This document shows positions 16,969 to 25,651 of a DNA stretch of 33,356 bases, piece by piece (within the stretch, counting starts at the first letter, position 1; each line of letters starts with the position of its first letter). The position numbers and the translations under genes are program-made. The notes under the pieces were generated by a model that had not been told where the DNA came from, ran no database searches, and saw only the letters and a program-made list of their open reading frames with translations. Source of the stretch: Corallococcus interemptor (GTDB lineage Bacteria > Myxococcota > Myxococcia > Myxococcales > Myxococcaceae); NCBI RefSeq assembly GCF_003668875.1, contig NZ_RAWM01000098.1:1-33356 (forward strand). The letters run 5' to 3'.

Positions 16969-19202
16969 CGGTGTGTCTCCTCCACGATGCGCGCCATCTC
17001 TTCCCGGTACATCGCGACCACCTGGGGCCACGTGTGCCGTTGCGCGTAGATGCGGGCCCGCTGGCCCATGGCGTCCCGGGCCTCGCCCACCTCGCGCAGC
17101 CCCTCAATGAACGACGCCAGCCCCCGGTACACCCGGCCCGCGCCACTGCGCTCCACCTGTCCCACCAGCACGTCCGACTTCCCGTTCACCAACACCGGCG
17201 TCCCCTGCGCGAACGCCTCCAGCGTGAGCAGCGACAGGCTCTCGAACTTGGATGGCACCACCACCGCCAGCGCTCCCGCCAGCGCGTCGTGCTTGTCCTG
17301 TTCGGAAATGCGCCCCACGTGCCGCACGCCATCGCCGCTCACGTCCATGTGCGCCTCGCCCGCGAGCACCAGCTCCGGCGCGTCATTGAAGCGAGCGCGC
17401 AGCTTGCGGTGGAACTTCAACAGCTCCGGCACACCCTTGCCCGGCTCCAGCCGGCCCACGTACAGCAGGTAGCGGCCGCGCACGCCGTACTTCGCCCGGA
17501 AGCGCTCGGGCACCGCCGGCAGCGCGTCCACGCCCACGCCCACCACGCGCGCCCGCGCATGGGCCGGGTGGAAGCGCCCGATCATCTCCACCTCCTCCGG
17601 CGTGTTGCACATCAGCACGCGCGGCCGGTTGAACACGTCCCCATAGACGCCGAAGCGGATGGGCGGCTCGTCGTGCGCGGTGGGCACCACCATCGCGCGG
17701 TCCGCCACCAGCGGCACGCCCCACGCCGTGGGCGCGTAGAGGTACGTGAAGAACAGGTAGCCGTCGTACGCGTCCTGCGTGGTGGCCAGGTGGTCCAGCA
17801 GCCCGGGGGAGAGCGGGCCCTGCTCCGCCACCCACTGCTCCTCGCGCAGCCGTTCGTTGGCGTGGCCGAACAGCTTGCGCGACAGGCCGTTGAACGCGTG
17901 GATGTTGCGCGTGCGCGTCACCGGGAAGCGAAGCACCTTCACCCGGCCCACCCGGTCCTCGCCAGGAGGGAAGGTGTTCTCCCACGTCTGGTGGTTCTTC
18001 GCGGTGGTCGTCACCACCGTGATGTCCCAGTGCTGCGACAGGCGCTCCGCCACCTGCGCGGCGTGGCTCTCCGCGCCGCCCGTCACCTCGCCGTAGCGCT
18101 GCACCACCAGCGCCACGCGCGGCCGCTTCGCCGGGGCCCTGCGCGGACGGGGCGGCGGGGCCACCACGCCCTCCAGCGCGCGCGTGAACGACACCTGCGC
18201 GGCGGTGGGGGAGAAGTGCTGGAGCCTGCGCGTCTGGCCGTCGAGCACCGCCTGGCGCAGGTCGCGGTCCTCGGTCAGGTCCACCGCCAGCTCCGCGAGG
18301 AACGCGTAGCGCTTCTGGTCGAACGCGATGCCCGCCCCGCCCAGCGTCTCCGGCACCGCCGCCGCCGCGTACGCGAGCACCGGCACTTCGGAGGCCATGG
18401 CCTCGATGATGGGCACGCTGAAGCCCTCGTGCTCGCTCATGGAGACGAACACGTCCGCGGAGCGGTACACGGCCACCAGCTGCGGATGCGTCAGGCGCCC
18501 CAGGAAGTGCACGCCGCGCAGGTCCTTCATCTCGCGCTGGAGCAGCTTGAAGTAGCGGCTGCCCGGCTCGTAGCCGCCGACAATCAAGAGCCGCGCCTGG
18601 GGACGGATGCGCAACAGCTCGCGGTGCAGCGCGAGCAGGTCCTCGAAGCGCTTGTGCGGCATCACCCGGCTCACCGACACCAGGGTGGGGCCGGGCCCGG
18701 CCAGCTTCTTCAGCTGCTTCTTGTCCGCCACGGACGCGGCGAAGCGCTCCTTTTCGATGAAGAGCTGCACCGTGTGCACGTTGCGGTGGCCCGCGACGCG
18801 CAGCTCCGCGCCGTTGAAGTCCGAGTCCCCGATGGACACGTCCAGGAACGGCGCCATGGCCGCCACCTGCGCGCGGCCCGCCACCAGCGCGTGCTCCAGC
18901 GGCGTGTCCCGGTAGAAGCGCGCGGGGCTGATGTTGTGGAACACCACGCCGCGCTTGCAGTCCATGTGCATCAGCCGCCCGGCCAGCGGTGACGCGATGC
19001 CGTGGTGGTACAGCACCAGGTCATCCGGCTTCGGCTTCAGCGTGAAGACGTGGCGGGCCAGGCCCTGCAGCCCGCTGGCGACGTCCTCCGCGTAGATGTC
19101 CCCCGCATGCCCCATGCGGCGCAGCAGGAGTTGCATGTGCAGCGCGGCCTGACCGGAGGCGTCACCGGGGCCGAAGCTTGGGATCAGCTGATGGACCGCC
19201 AT
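16965..19202 (-). CDS. tandem two-domain GT4 glycosyltransferase
   Basis: A 745-residue protein with two complete GT-B/GT4 units. The first (about 1-345) starts MAVHQLIPSFGPGDASGQAA, has VSVSRVMPHKRFEDLL and the donor-site EX7E motif E259-E267 in SEHEGFSVPIIEAMA. After a Pro/Arg-rich linker (about 346-362) the second (about 363-745) starts RVALVVQRYGEVTGGAESHA, has YVGRLEPGKGVPELLKF and its own EX7E motif E654-E662 in SKFESLSLLTLEAFA. Both catalytic motifs look intact, so the enzyme could add two sugars in succession to an envelope glycan. The ATG at 19202 begins the conserved sequence; another in-frame ATG at 19229 would overlap the operator-like repeat. Neither has a good ribosome-binding site. 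It is followed by a coupled partner gene. Confidence 0.88.
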   Translation of the reverse strand: MAVHQLIPSFGPGDASGQAALHMQLLLRRMGHAGDIYAEDVASGLQGLARHVFTLKPKPDDLVLYHHGIASPLAGRLMHMDCKRGVVFHNISPARFYRDTPLEHALVAGRAQVAAMAPFLDVSIGDSDFNGAELRVAGHRNVHTVQLFIEKERFAASVADKKQLKKLAGPGPTLVSVSRVMPHKRFEDLLALHRELLRIRPQARLLIVGGYEPGSRYFKLLQREMKDLRGVHFLGRLTHPQLVAVYRSADVFVSMSEHEGFSVPIIEAMASEVPVLAYAAAAVPETLGGAGIAFDQKRYAFLAELAVDLTEDRDLRQAVLDGQTRRLQHFSPTAAQVSFTRALEGVVAPPPRPRRAPAKRPRVALVVQRYGEVTGGAESHAAQVAERLSQHWDITVVTTTAKNHQTWENTFPPGEDRVGRVKVLRFPVTRTRNIHAFNGLSRKLFGHANERLREEQWVAEQGPLSPGLLDHLATTQDAYDGYLFFTYLYAPTAWGVPLVADRAMVVPTAHDEPPIRFGVYGDVFNRPRVLMCNTPEEVEMIGRFHPAHARARVVGVGVDALPAVPERFRAKYGVRGRYLLYVGRLEPGKGVPELLKFHRKLRARFNDAPELVLAGEAHMDVSGDGVRHVGRISEQDKHDALAGALAVVVPSKFESLSLLTLEAFAQGTPVLVNGKSDVLVGQVERSGAGRVYRGLASFIEGLREVGEARDAMGQRARIYAQRHTWPQVVAMYREEMARIVEETHR

Positions 19203-19208
19203 GGGGGG

Positions 19209-19225
19209 CCGTGTGTACCACACGG
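19209..19225. promoter_or_regulatory. operator-like inverted repeat between divergent glycosyltransferase genes
   Basis: CCGTGTG-TAC-CACACGG is a perfect 7-3-7 inverted repeat. It sits inside the 30 bases that separate the start codons of two divergent glycosyltransferase genes (19202 minus, 19233 plus). Any promoters must overlap it or lie inside the coding ends. Binding of a dimeric regulator is inferred from symmetry and place. Confidence 0.5.
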
Positions 19226-19232
19226 GCATGGT

Positions 19233-20342
19233 ATGAGGCGGCCCGTGTCGACCCCCGGACCCATCGCCTTCGACGCCACCCTGTGGGACGAGCCCACCAC
19301 CGGCATCGGCCTCTACACCCGCTGCCTCGCAGAGGCGCTCGAGGCCCAGGGCGTCCCCCTGGTCCGCATGGGCGCGCGCAGGTCCGGCGAACACCCGCGC
19401 GGCGTCCAGAAGCGAACGCCGTGGACGCTGGCCACGTTGCCCAAGCTGCTCAAGGCCTCACCGCCGGCCGTCTACCACGCGCTCAGCAACTTCAACCTGC
19501 CGCTGCGGCGCACGCCGGGCACCGCCTACGTGCTCACCGTGCACGACCTGGTGCCGTTGGATTTGCCGCACACCGTCTCCGCGCCGTACCGCTGGCAGTT
19601 CCGGCTGTGGCTCGCGCGCAGCCTGATGCTCGCGGACCGGCTGGTGTGCATCAGTGAATCCACGCGCCAGGACCTGGTGCGCCGCTTCCCCCAGGTGGAG
19701 CCGCGCACCGTGGTGGTGCACAACGGCGTGGACCACGTGAATGCGCCCGCGCTGGACGCGGCCGGCGAGGACTTCCTCCACGCGCTCAACCTGCCGAAGG
19801 ACTACGTGCTGTACGCGGGCTCGCTCGACGTGCGCAAGAACGTGGGCCTGGTGCTGGAAGCGCAGGAGCGGCTGCGGGCGCAGGGCCGGCCCTTCACGCT
19901 CGTGCTCGCGGGGCAGGCCTGGTACGGCTCCGGGCCGGTGGAGACGCGCATCGCCCAGCTGCGCTCGGAGGGGCTGGACGTGCGAGCCCTGGGTTACCAG
20001 CCCCCCGCCATCTTCTACGCGCTGATGCGCCGCGCGGCGCTGTTCGTCTTCCCCTCGCGCTACGAGGGCTTCGGCCTGCCGCCCCTGGAGGCCATGCGCC
20101 TGGGCACGCCCACGGTGGTGTCCACGGCGGGCTCGCTGCCGGAGGTGTGCGGCGGTGCCGCGCCCGCGGTGGATCCGGACGACGCGGAAGGATTGGCCGC
20201 GGTCATCGACCGGCTCTTGCGTTCGCCCGGAGAGCGCCGCGCGCTGTCGGAGGCGGGCCAGCGTCAGGCCTCGAGGTTCACCTGGGCCCGCGCCGCGGAA
20301 GGGACGCGGGCCGCCTACGATGCGGCGCTGCGCCACCGGTAG
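19233..20342 (+). CDS. GT4-family glycosyltransferase
   Basis: A 369-residue cytoplasmic GT-B enzyme. The N-terminal domain has the GIGLYTRCLAEAL loop (24-36) and HDLVPLDLP (104-112). The C-terminal donor-binding domain has YVLYAGSLDVRKNVGLVLEA (191-210) and the EX7E motif E278-E286 in SRYEGFGLPPLEAMRLG. The sequence style is that of mannosyl- or rhamnosyl-transferases of the GT4 group that use GDP-sugars; gmd-rmd lies 2 kb downstream and could supply GDP-rhamnose, but the link is inference. The start could be ATG 19233 or GTG 19245; neither has a clear ribosome-binding site. It is followed 37 bases later by a lipoprotein gene on the same strand. Confidence 0.88.
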   Translation: MRRPVSTPGPIAFDATLWDEPTTGIGLYTRCLAEALEAQGVPLVRMGARRSGEHPRGVQKRTPWTLATLPKLLKASPPAVYHALSNFNLPLRRTPGTAYVLTVHDLVPLDLPHTVSAPYRWQFRLWLARSLMLADRLVCISESTRQDLVRRFPQVEPRTVVVHNGVDHVNAPALDAAGEDFLHALNLPKDYVLYAGSLDVRKNVGLVLEAQERLRAQGRPFTLVLAGQAWYGSGPVETRIAQLRSEGLDVRALGYQPPAIFYALMRRAALFVFPSRYEGFGLPPLEAMRLGTPTVVSTAGSLPEVCGGAAPAVDPDDAEGLAAVIDRLLRSPGERRALSEAGQRQASRFTWARAAEGTRAAYDAALRHR

Positions 20343-20379
20343 GCATTCAACCGGCCCGGGAAGGGCCCCCTGGAGGAAC

Positions 20380-20943
20380 ATGCGACAGCTCGTGTGGAGT
20401 GGAATCGTCTGCGGAATGCTGCTCGGGTGCGCGGGGTCGAACGCGGCCCGCAAGGAGGAGGCGCAGGAGCCTGCCCCCACGACGACACAGCAAGAAGCGC
20501 CGCCCACCCCCGTGACGCCCCCGGAGAAGAAGGCCCCGTCGTCGCCCGCCGCGGAGGCGGAGGGCCAGGAGGCGGCCATCGTCATGCCCCTGGAAATCAC
20601 CGAGACGCCCGCCCCCCGCGACCCGCTCGGCATCGAATCGCAGAGCGTGAAGGGCGACGTGCTCACGCTCAAGGTCCGCCACGGCGGCGGCTGCAAGGAG
20701 CACCGCTACGGCCTCGCGTGGGACGGGCGCTTCACGAAGACGGCGGCGGGCGAGCCGCGCGCGGAGCTCACGCTGCTCCATGACGCGAACAACGACCGGT
20801 GCAAGGCCATGGTCTACAAAGAGCTGGCGTTTGACCTGTCCACGCTGAAGCAGGAGTGGAGCGAGAAGGGCAACGGCGACCACGCCACGCTCCACCTGGA
20901 CTTCAACGGCGTGCCGGACCAGTCCGCGAGCTTCAAGTTCTGA
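20380..20943 (+). CDS. lipoprotein of unknown function
   Basis: The 187-residue product starts MRQLVWSGIVCGMLLGC with lipobox LLGC (Cys17), preceded by GGAGGA 2 bases before the ATG. A Pro/Ala/Glu/Thr-rich linker (about residues 20-70) leads to a compact C-terminal domain with VLTLKVRHGGGCKEHRYGLA, a second Cys in NNDRCKAMVY (a possible disulfide) and strands ending in HLDFNGVPDQSASFKF. This looks like a small beta-sandwich displayed on a flexible stalk. The frame is open upstream but overlaps the glycosyltransferase. The gene overlaps the convergent NADAR gene by 11 bases at the 3' ends. The family is not recognised. Confidence 0.8.
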   Translation: MRQLVWSGIVCGMLLGCAGSNAARKEEAQEPAPTTTQQEAPPTPVTPPEKKAPSSPAAEAEGQEAAIVMPLEITETPAPRDPLGIESQSVKGDVLTLKVRHGGGCKEHRYGLAWDGRFTKTAAGEPRAELTLLHDANNDRCKAMVYKELAFDLSTLKQEWSEKGNGDHATLHLDFNGVPDQSASFKF

Positions 20944-21445
20944 CCGGTGCGTGACCCTGCGCGAGCAGGTCCTCGCGCAGGCGCGTCAGCACCTTGCCCA
21001 GCAGGTTCAGTCCCCGCCACGTCGCGGGGGCCTGGATGCGCGGGTCCTCCACGGACAGCCCCACGCCCCAGATGCGGTCCAGGGGGCTGGCCTCCACCAG
21101 CTCCGTGCCCCGGGTGGCGAGCAGCGCCTCCAACAGGTGCCGGTGCTGGGTGAACTTCGCGTGGTTGCCCTCGTAGACGATGCGCTCCCGCTCCCGCTCC
21201 CAGAGGGCCGCGTCGAACGGGCTCACCTTGCGCCCCAGCGCCTTGTGCTGCTTGGGCGTGGCCGCGCGCAGCACCTGTTCCAGCACGCGCGTGTCCCCGA
21301 ACAGGCGCGCCTTGCCCGCCATCATGTACTGCTCCGCGCAGGTGTAGCGCACGCCCTCCACCGTGAAGACGGACGGGTGCCACTGCGAGAAGAAGGAGTC
21401 CTCCTTCCAGAAGAACGTGAACCGCGGCGTCGTCGTCGTGCCCAT
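20933..21445 (-). CDS. ybiA: NADAR / YbiA-family N-glycosidase-like protein
   Basis: The 170-residue protein matches the NADAR family: FFWKEDSFFSQWHPSVFTVEG (residues 11-31, given here in brief: FFW, SQW, VFTVEG), the CAEQYMMAGKARLFGD helix with the expected catalytic Glu38, GNHAKFTQHRHLLEALLAT (93-111) and ELVEASPLDRIWGVG (115-129) with Asp123 and Trp126. E. coli YbiA cleaves the N-glycosidic bond of early riboflavin intermediates, which removes reactive aminosugar compounds; other members act on ADP-ribose derivatives. The ATG at 21445 is chosen over an in-frame TTG at 21460 because GAGGAGG lies 6 bases before it. It is divergent from a gene of unknown function across 64 bases with a perfect inverted repeat. 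The gene symbol reflects family, not proven function. Confidence 0.85.
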   Translation of the reverse strand: MGTTTTPRFTFFWKEDSFFSQWHPSVFTVEGVRYTCAEQYMMAGKARLFGDTRVLEQVLRAATPKQHKALGRKVSPFDAALWERERERIVYEGNHAKFTQHRHLLEALLATRGTELVEASPLDRIWGVGLSVEDPRIQAPATWRGLNLLGKVLTRLREDLLAQGHAPVRT

Positions 21446-21464
21446 CCCAGGCCTCCTCAAATGC

Positions 21465-21485
21465 TTCGTGTAATCATGACACGAA
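21465..21485. promoter_or_regulatory. operator-like inverted repeat upstream of the NADAR gene
   Basis: TTCGTGT (21465-21471) and ACACGAA (21479-21485) form a perfect 7-bp inverted repeat with a 7-base AT-rich centre (AATCATG). It lies in the 64-base space between the divergent starts at 21445 (minus) and 21510 (plus). The AT-rich centre could also hold -10 elements. Confidence 0.45.
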
Positions 21486-21509
21486 CGTGCGGTGATGGAG
21501 GAACCTGAC

Positions 21510-22271
21510 GTGGGGGCCTACAATGGCCGCCCGCTCCCCATGCGACTTCAAGAAGCCCAGAAGCTGTTGGACCGCTGTTTCACCGGCACGCGGGAGGGCG
21601 CGCCGCGCCTCCATGAGCCGTCCGACCCGCGCTTCGCGGAGCGGGGCGGGGCGGTGTGGCTGGAGTACCGCTGGTACGTGCGCGAGCGCGGCATCGCGGA
21701 GGTGTTCCTCAAGTGGGACCGGGTGCCGCCCGGCAACGAGAAGACGGTGGAGGCCACGGTGCTGCGCACGCACCTGCTGGGCCAGTCCCCCATGCTGTCC
21801 CAGCGCGCGCTGCGCACGGTGGAGGGCGGCACGCCCGCGCCGGAGCGGGTGCTGGACATGCTCAAGAACGACGGCATCCGCCGCGAGTGCGTGGCCCGGG
21901 GGCGCACCACCGTGACGGTGGAGCACTGGGAGAGCCGGCGCCCCGCGGCGCTCCTGGACGAGGCGCGCTTCGCGGAGCTGGCCGCGCCCCTGGAGTCGGA
22001 GGACTCCACGCCGGACGCCCGTCATGAAGCCGTGCAGCGGCTGGCGGACGCGGAGCGGAGCCCGCGCGTGCAGGACGTGCTCCTGCGGCTCGTCGCCCGC
22101 AAGCCGTCGCTGATGGCGCTGCGCATCCTGTCGGAGTGGGGTGAGGTGCAGGCCCGCGAGTATGTCCAGCGGGACCTGGCCGCCGTGAAGCCCGGCAACG
22201 CGGCGGACCTGTGGGCCCTCACCGCGTTGGACCGGCGCCTGGAGGCGTGGCAGTCGCTGGCGCGCACCTGA
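21510..22271 (+). CDS. protein of unknown function
   Basis: A 253-residue soluble protein when started at GTG 21510, which has GGAGGA 7 bases upstream. Alternatives are ATG 21495 (no ribosome-binding site) and ATG 21540. The N-terminal half is mixed alpha/beta (RLQEAQKLLDRCFTG; GAVWLEYRWYVRERGIAEVF; WDRVPPGNEKTVEATVLRTH). The C-terminal 90 residues are short helices like HEAT-type repeats (EAVQRLADAERSPRVQDVLL; LVARKPSLMALRILSEWGEV). No signal peptide or membrane segment is seen. It converges with rmd with 21 bases between stops; a GCGTGCACGC palindrome directly follows its stop. I cannot assign a family. Confidence 0.7.
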   Translation: MGAYNGRPLPMRLQEAQKLLDRCFTGTREGAPRLHEPSDPRFAERGGAVWLEYRWYVRERGIAEVFLKWDRVPPGNEKTVEATVLRTHLLGQSPMLSQRALRTVEGGTPAPERVLDMLKNDGIRRECVARGRTTVTVEHWESRRPAALLDEARFAELAAPLESEDSTPDARHEAVQRLADAERSPRVQDVLLRLVARKPSLMALRILSEWGEVQAREYVQRDLAAVKPGNAADLWALTALDRRLEAWQSLART

Positions 22272-22292
22272 GCGTGCACGCCAGCGGTGGCT

Positions 22293-23219
22293 TCAGTGCT
22301 GCGCGCCCACCCGGGGGCCCAGCACGTCGCGCAGCGCGTCCGCGACGGAGAGCTTCGGGGCCCAGCCCAGTGCCTTCAGCTTCGTCGTGTCCGCCACGAG
22401 GCTGGGGATGTCCGACGGACGCAGCCGCGCGGGGTCCAGCTCGATGCGCGCCTGCACGCCGGACAGCTGGAGCATCTCCTCCAGGAGGCTGCGGATGGTG
22501 CGGCCCTCGCCGCTGCCCACGTTGTAGGCCTGGCCGGCCTCGCCCTTGAGCAGCAGCAGCCGGTACGCGTCCACCACGTCCTTCACGTGGGAGAAGTCCC
22601 GGATGGCGTCCAGGTTGCCCGTGCGCAGCACCGGGTCCACCGTGCCCAGCGCGATGGCGCGGATCTGCGCCGCGAACGACGGCACCACGAAGGTGGGGTC
22701 CTGCCCCGCGCCCAGGTGGTTGAAGGGCCGCGCGAGGACCACTTCCATGCCGTAGCTGCGGAAGAACTGCTCGCCCGCCAGCTCTCCCGCGGACTTCGAC
22801 GCGGCGTAGGGGCTGAGCGGCACGTGCGGGTGGCCTTCGTTCGCGCGGGTGCCTTCGGCGACGGGGCCGTACACCTCCCCGGAGCCCACCAGCAGCACGC
22901 GCGCCTTGGGGGCGCTCTCCCGCAGGGCGGTGAGCAGGTGCACCACGCCCATGGTGTTCACCGCGAAGACGCGCGCGGGGTTCTGGTGGCTCTTGGCCAC
23001 CGAGCTGAAGCCGGCCAGGTGCAGCACCGCGTCCGGCTTCACCTCGGAGAGCGACGCCTTGACCTTCGCCTCGTCGGCGACGTCGAAGTGCAAGGCGGTG
23101 CTGCTGATGCCCTCGCCGCGGGGCCCGTGAACCTCCACCACCTCGTCGCCGGCCGCCCGAAGGGCAGCGCAGGCATGCCGGCCGACGAATCCATCCGCTC
23201 CCGTGACGAGGACGCGCAT
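22293..23219 (-). CDS. rmd: GDP-6-deoxy-D-lyxo-4-hexulose reductase (GDP-D-rhamnose synthesis)
   Basis: A 308-residue extended short-chain dehydrogenase. The NAD(P)-binding motif TGADGFVG lies at residues 6-13, the catalytic Ser region is VGSGEVYGP (112-120), and YAASK (138-142) supplies the Tyr-Lys pair. The C-terminal region has RPFNHLGAGQDP and the NVGSGEG and RIELDPARLRPSDIP segments typical of RMD enzymes, which reduce GDP-4-keto-6-deoxymannose to GDP-D-rhamnose. It starts one base after the gmd stop, so the two are cotranscribed and probably coupled. The order gmd-rmd supports the assignment over a general epimerase; a GDP-sugar 4-reductase with other stereochemistry remains possible. 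Confidence 0.82.
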   Translation of the reverse strand: MRVLVTGADGFVGRHACAALRAAGDEVVEVHGPRGEGISSTALHFDVADEAKVKASLSEVKPDAVLHLAGFSSVAKSHQNPARVFAVNTMGVVHLLTALRESAPKARVLLVGSGEVYGPVAEGTRANEGHPHVPLSPYAASKSAGELAGEQFFRSYGMEVVLARPFNHLGAGQDPTFVVPSFAAQIRAIALGTVDPVLRTGNLDAIRDFSHVKDVVDAYRLLLLKGEAGQAYNVGSGEGRTIRSLLEEMLQLSGVQARIELDPARLRPSDIPSLVADTTKLKALGWAPKLSVADALRDVLGPRVGAQH

Positions 23220-23220
23220 C

Positions 23221-24267
<1,047 letters not shown>

Positions 24268-24276
24268 TCAGGGAAC

Positions 24277-24305
24277 TTGAACGGGGCCGGGCCCGTGCCT
24301 AGGTA
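24277..24305 (+). promoter_or_regulatory. candidate promoter of the phytase-like gene
   Basis: TTGAAC (24277-24282), a 17-base spacer and TAGGTA (24300-24305) precede the ATG at 24332. The predicted start near 24312 leaves a short leader containing AGGAG. Together with the gmd promoter it makes a back-to-back pair in the 139-base spacer. Confidence 0.42.
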
Positions 24306-24331
24306 GGGAGCGACCTGCCCAGGAGCCGCCC

Positions 24332-25600
24332 ATGCGCAACCTCTCCCTCCCAGCGTTGACGGCCGTGCTCGTGAGCTCGGCCGCCGGGGCCCAGACGGCG
24401 CCGCCGGTGCAGGTGCCCTACACGTCGCAGACCCTGCCCGGGGCCCGCTCGGGCGGCGGCACGGTGAACGACGTGGCCCTGTGGGTGAACCCGGCCAACC
24501 CGGCCGCGAGCCGGCTCATCACGGCGGACCAGAACAACGGCCTGTTCACCTACGCGCTGGACGGCGGGGAGCTGCAGGCCGTCACCGAGGGCACGGCCAC
24601 GAGCGTGGACGTGCTGGGCGGCTTCCCCCTGGCGGGCGGGACGTCCGCGTCGCTGGTGCTCAGCGCCAACCCCACGCTCTCCGGGCTCGTGCCCTACGTG
24701 ATGGATGTGGCGGCGGATGGCGGCGGGCTCACCCGCCTGTCACCCACGGGGGCCCCACTGGACGTGGGCGTCAGCTACGGGACGGTGCGGCTGACCCGCG
24801 GGGCGGACGGGGCCATCCAGGCGTTTGGCGGCCTTGCGGCCGGCGGCATCCGGCAGTTCGCGCTGACGCCCACCGACGGTGGCGTCACGGCGACCCCCCT
24901 GCGGGACATCCCGGCCGGGACGGTGCAGGGGCTGGTGGTGGACCCGGCGTACCGCGCGCTCTACGTGGCGCAGCAGGGGCAGGGGCTCTACCGCTATGGC
25001 GCGGACGCGGACGCCGGCATCCAGGGCACGCAGGTGGTGGGCCTGGGGGATGGCGGCCTCACGTCCGTGGGGCGCATCGCGCTGTATGAGGCCTCCGCGT
25101 TGGACGGCTACCTCATCGCGTCGGATCCGGGCGCGAACACCTTCGTCGTCTTCGACCGGCGCACGCTGGGCCGGGTGGGCGCGTTCCAGCTGGGGCAGGA
25201 CGGCGGCGCGGACCCGGTGCAGCAGTCGCGCGGGCTGGTGGCGTACTCGGGGCCGCTGGGCACGGCGTTCCCGGAGGGGCTCTTCGTCGCGCACGACGGC
25301 CTCAGCACCAGCACGTTGGGGGACAACGTGAAGCTCACCTCCTGGGGCAACGTGGCCCGGGCGTTCACTCCGCCGCTCCTCGTCGTGCTCCCGGAGCCGG
25401 ACGGCGGCACCGCCCAGGACGGCGGGACGGGCAATGACGGCGGTGGCGGCGTCATCGTCAATCCGGGCGACGGCAACCCGATTGGCGGCCCTGGAGGCGA
25501 CGACGACAGCGGCTGCGGGTGCACCAGCACGTCCGTGCCGGCCGTCGCGACGCTGGGCCTGCTGGCCATGGCGCTCCTGGGCCGCCGGCGCCGGAGCTGA
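24332..25600 (+). CDS. phytase-like beta-propeller surface protein with MYXO-CTERM tail
   Basis: A 422-residue exported protein: signal peptide at residues 1-20 (LPALTAVLVSSAAGA), then a region matching 3-phytase beta-propellers (NDVALWVNPANPAASRLITA, NGLFTYALDGGELQ, QGLVVDPAYRALYVAQQGQGLYRY, IALYEA...GYLIASD). It has an Asp/Gly-rich spacer (about 355-392). The C-terminus is SGCGCTST (Cys395, Cys397), a hydrophobic helix and RRRRS, the MYXO-CTERM sorting architecture restricted to myxobacteria and thought to direct anchoring at the cell surface. Beta-propeller phytases release phosphate from inositol phosphates using calcium. Whether all metal ligands are present cannot be settled by eye. It is followed 51 bases later by a 5'-nucleotidase lipoprotein, which suggests a joint role in organic phosphate use. 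Confidence 0.85.
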   Translation: MRNLSLPALTAVLVSSAAGAQTAPPVQVPYTSQTLPGARSGGGTVNDVALWVNPANPAASRLITADQNNGLFTYALDGGELQAVTEGTATSVDVLGGFPLAGGTSASLVLSANPTLSGLVPYVMDVAADGGGLTRLSPTGAPLDVGVSYGTVRLTRGADGAIQAFGGLAAGGIRQFALTPTDGGVTATPLRDIPAGTVQGLVVDPAYRALYVAQQGQGLYRYGADADAGIQGTQVVGLGDGGLTSVGRIALYEASALDGYLIASDPGANTFVVFDRRTLGRVGAFQLGQDGGADPVQQSRGLVAYSGPLGTAFPEGLFVAHDGLSTSTLGDNVKLTSWGNVARAFTPPLLVVLPEPDGGTAQDGGTGNDGGGGVIVNPGDGNPIGGPGGDDDSGCGCTSTSVPAVATLGLLAMALLGRRRRS

Positions 25601-25651
25601 GACTCGAAGCGGGTTGAAAGCGACAGGGGGGCGGGATGAAGTGCGCGCCCC

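Noticed and set aside
22272-22281. Palindrome GCGTGCACGC after the 21510 gene
   Set aside because: A 10-base GC-rich palindrome is likely by chance here, and the 21-base convergent gap offers no further support.
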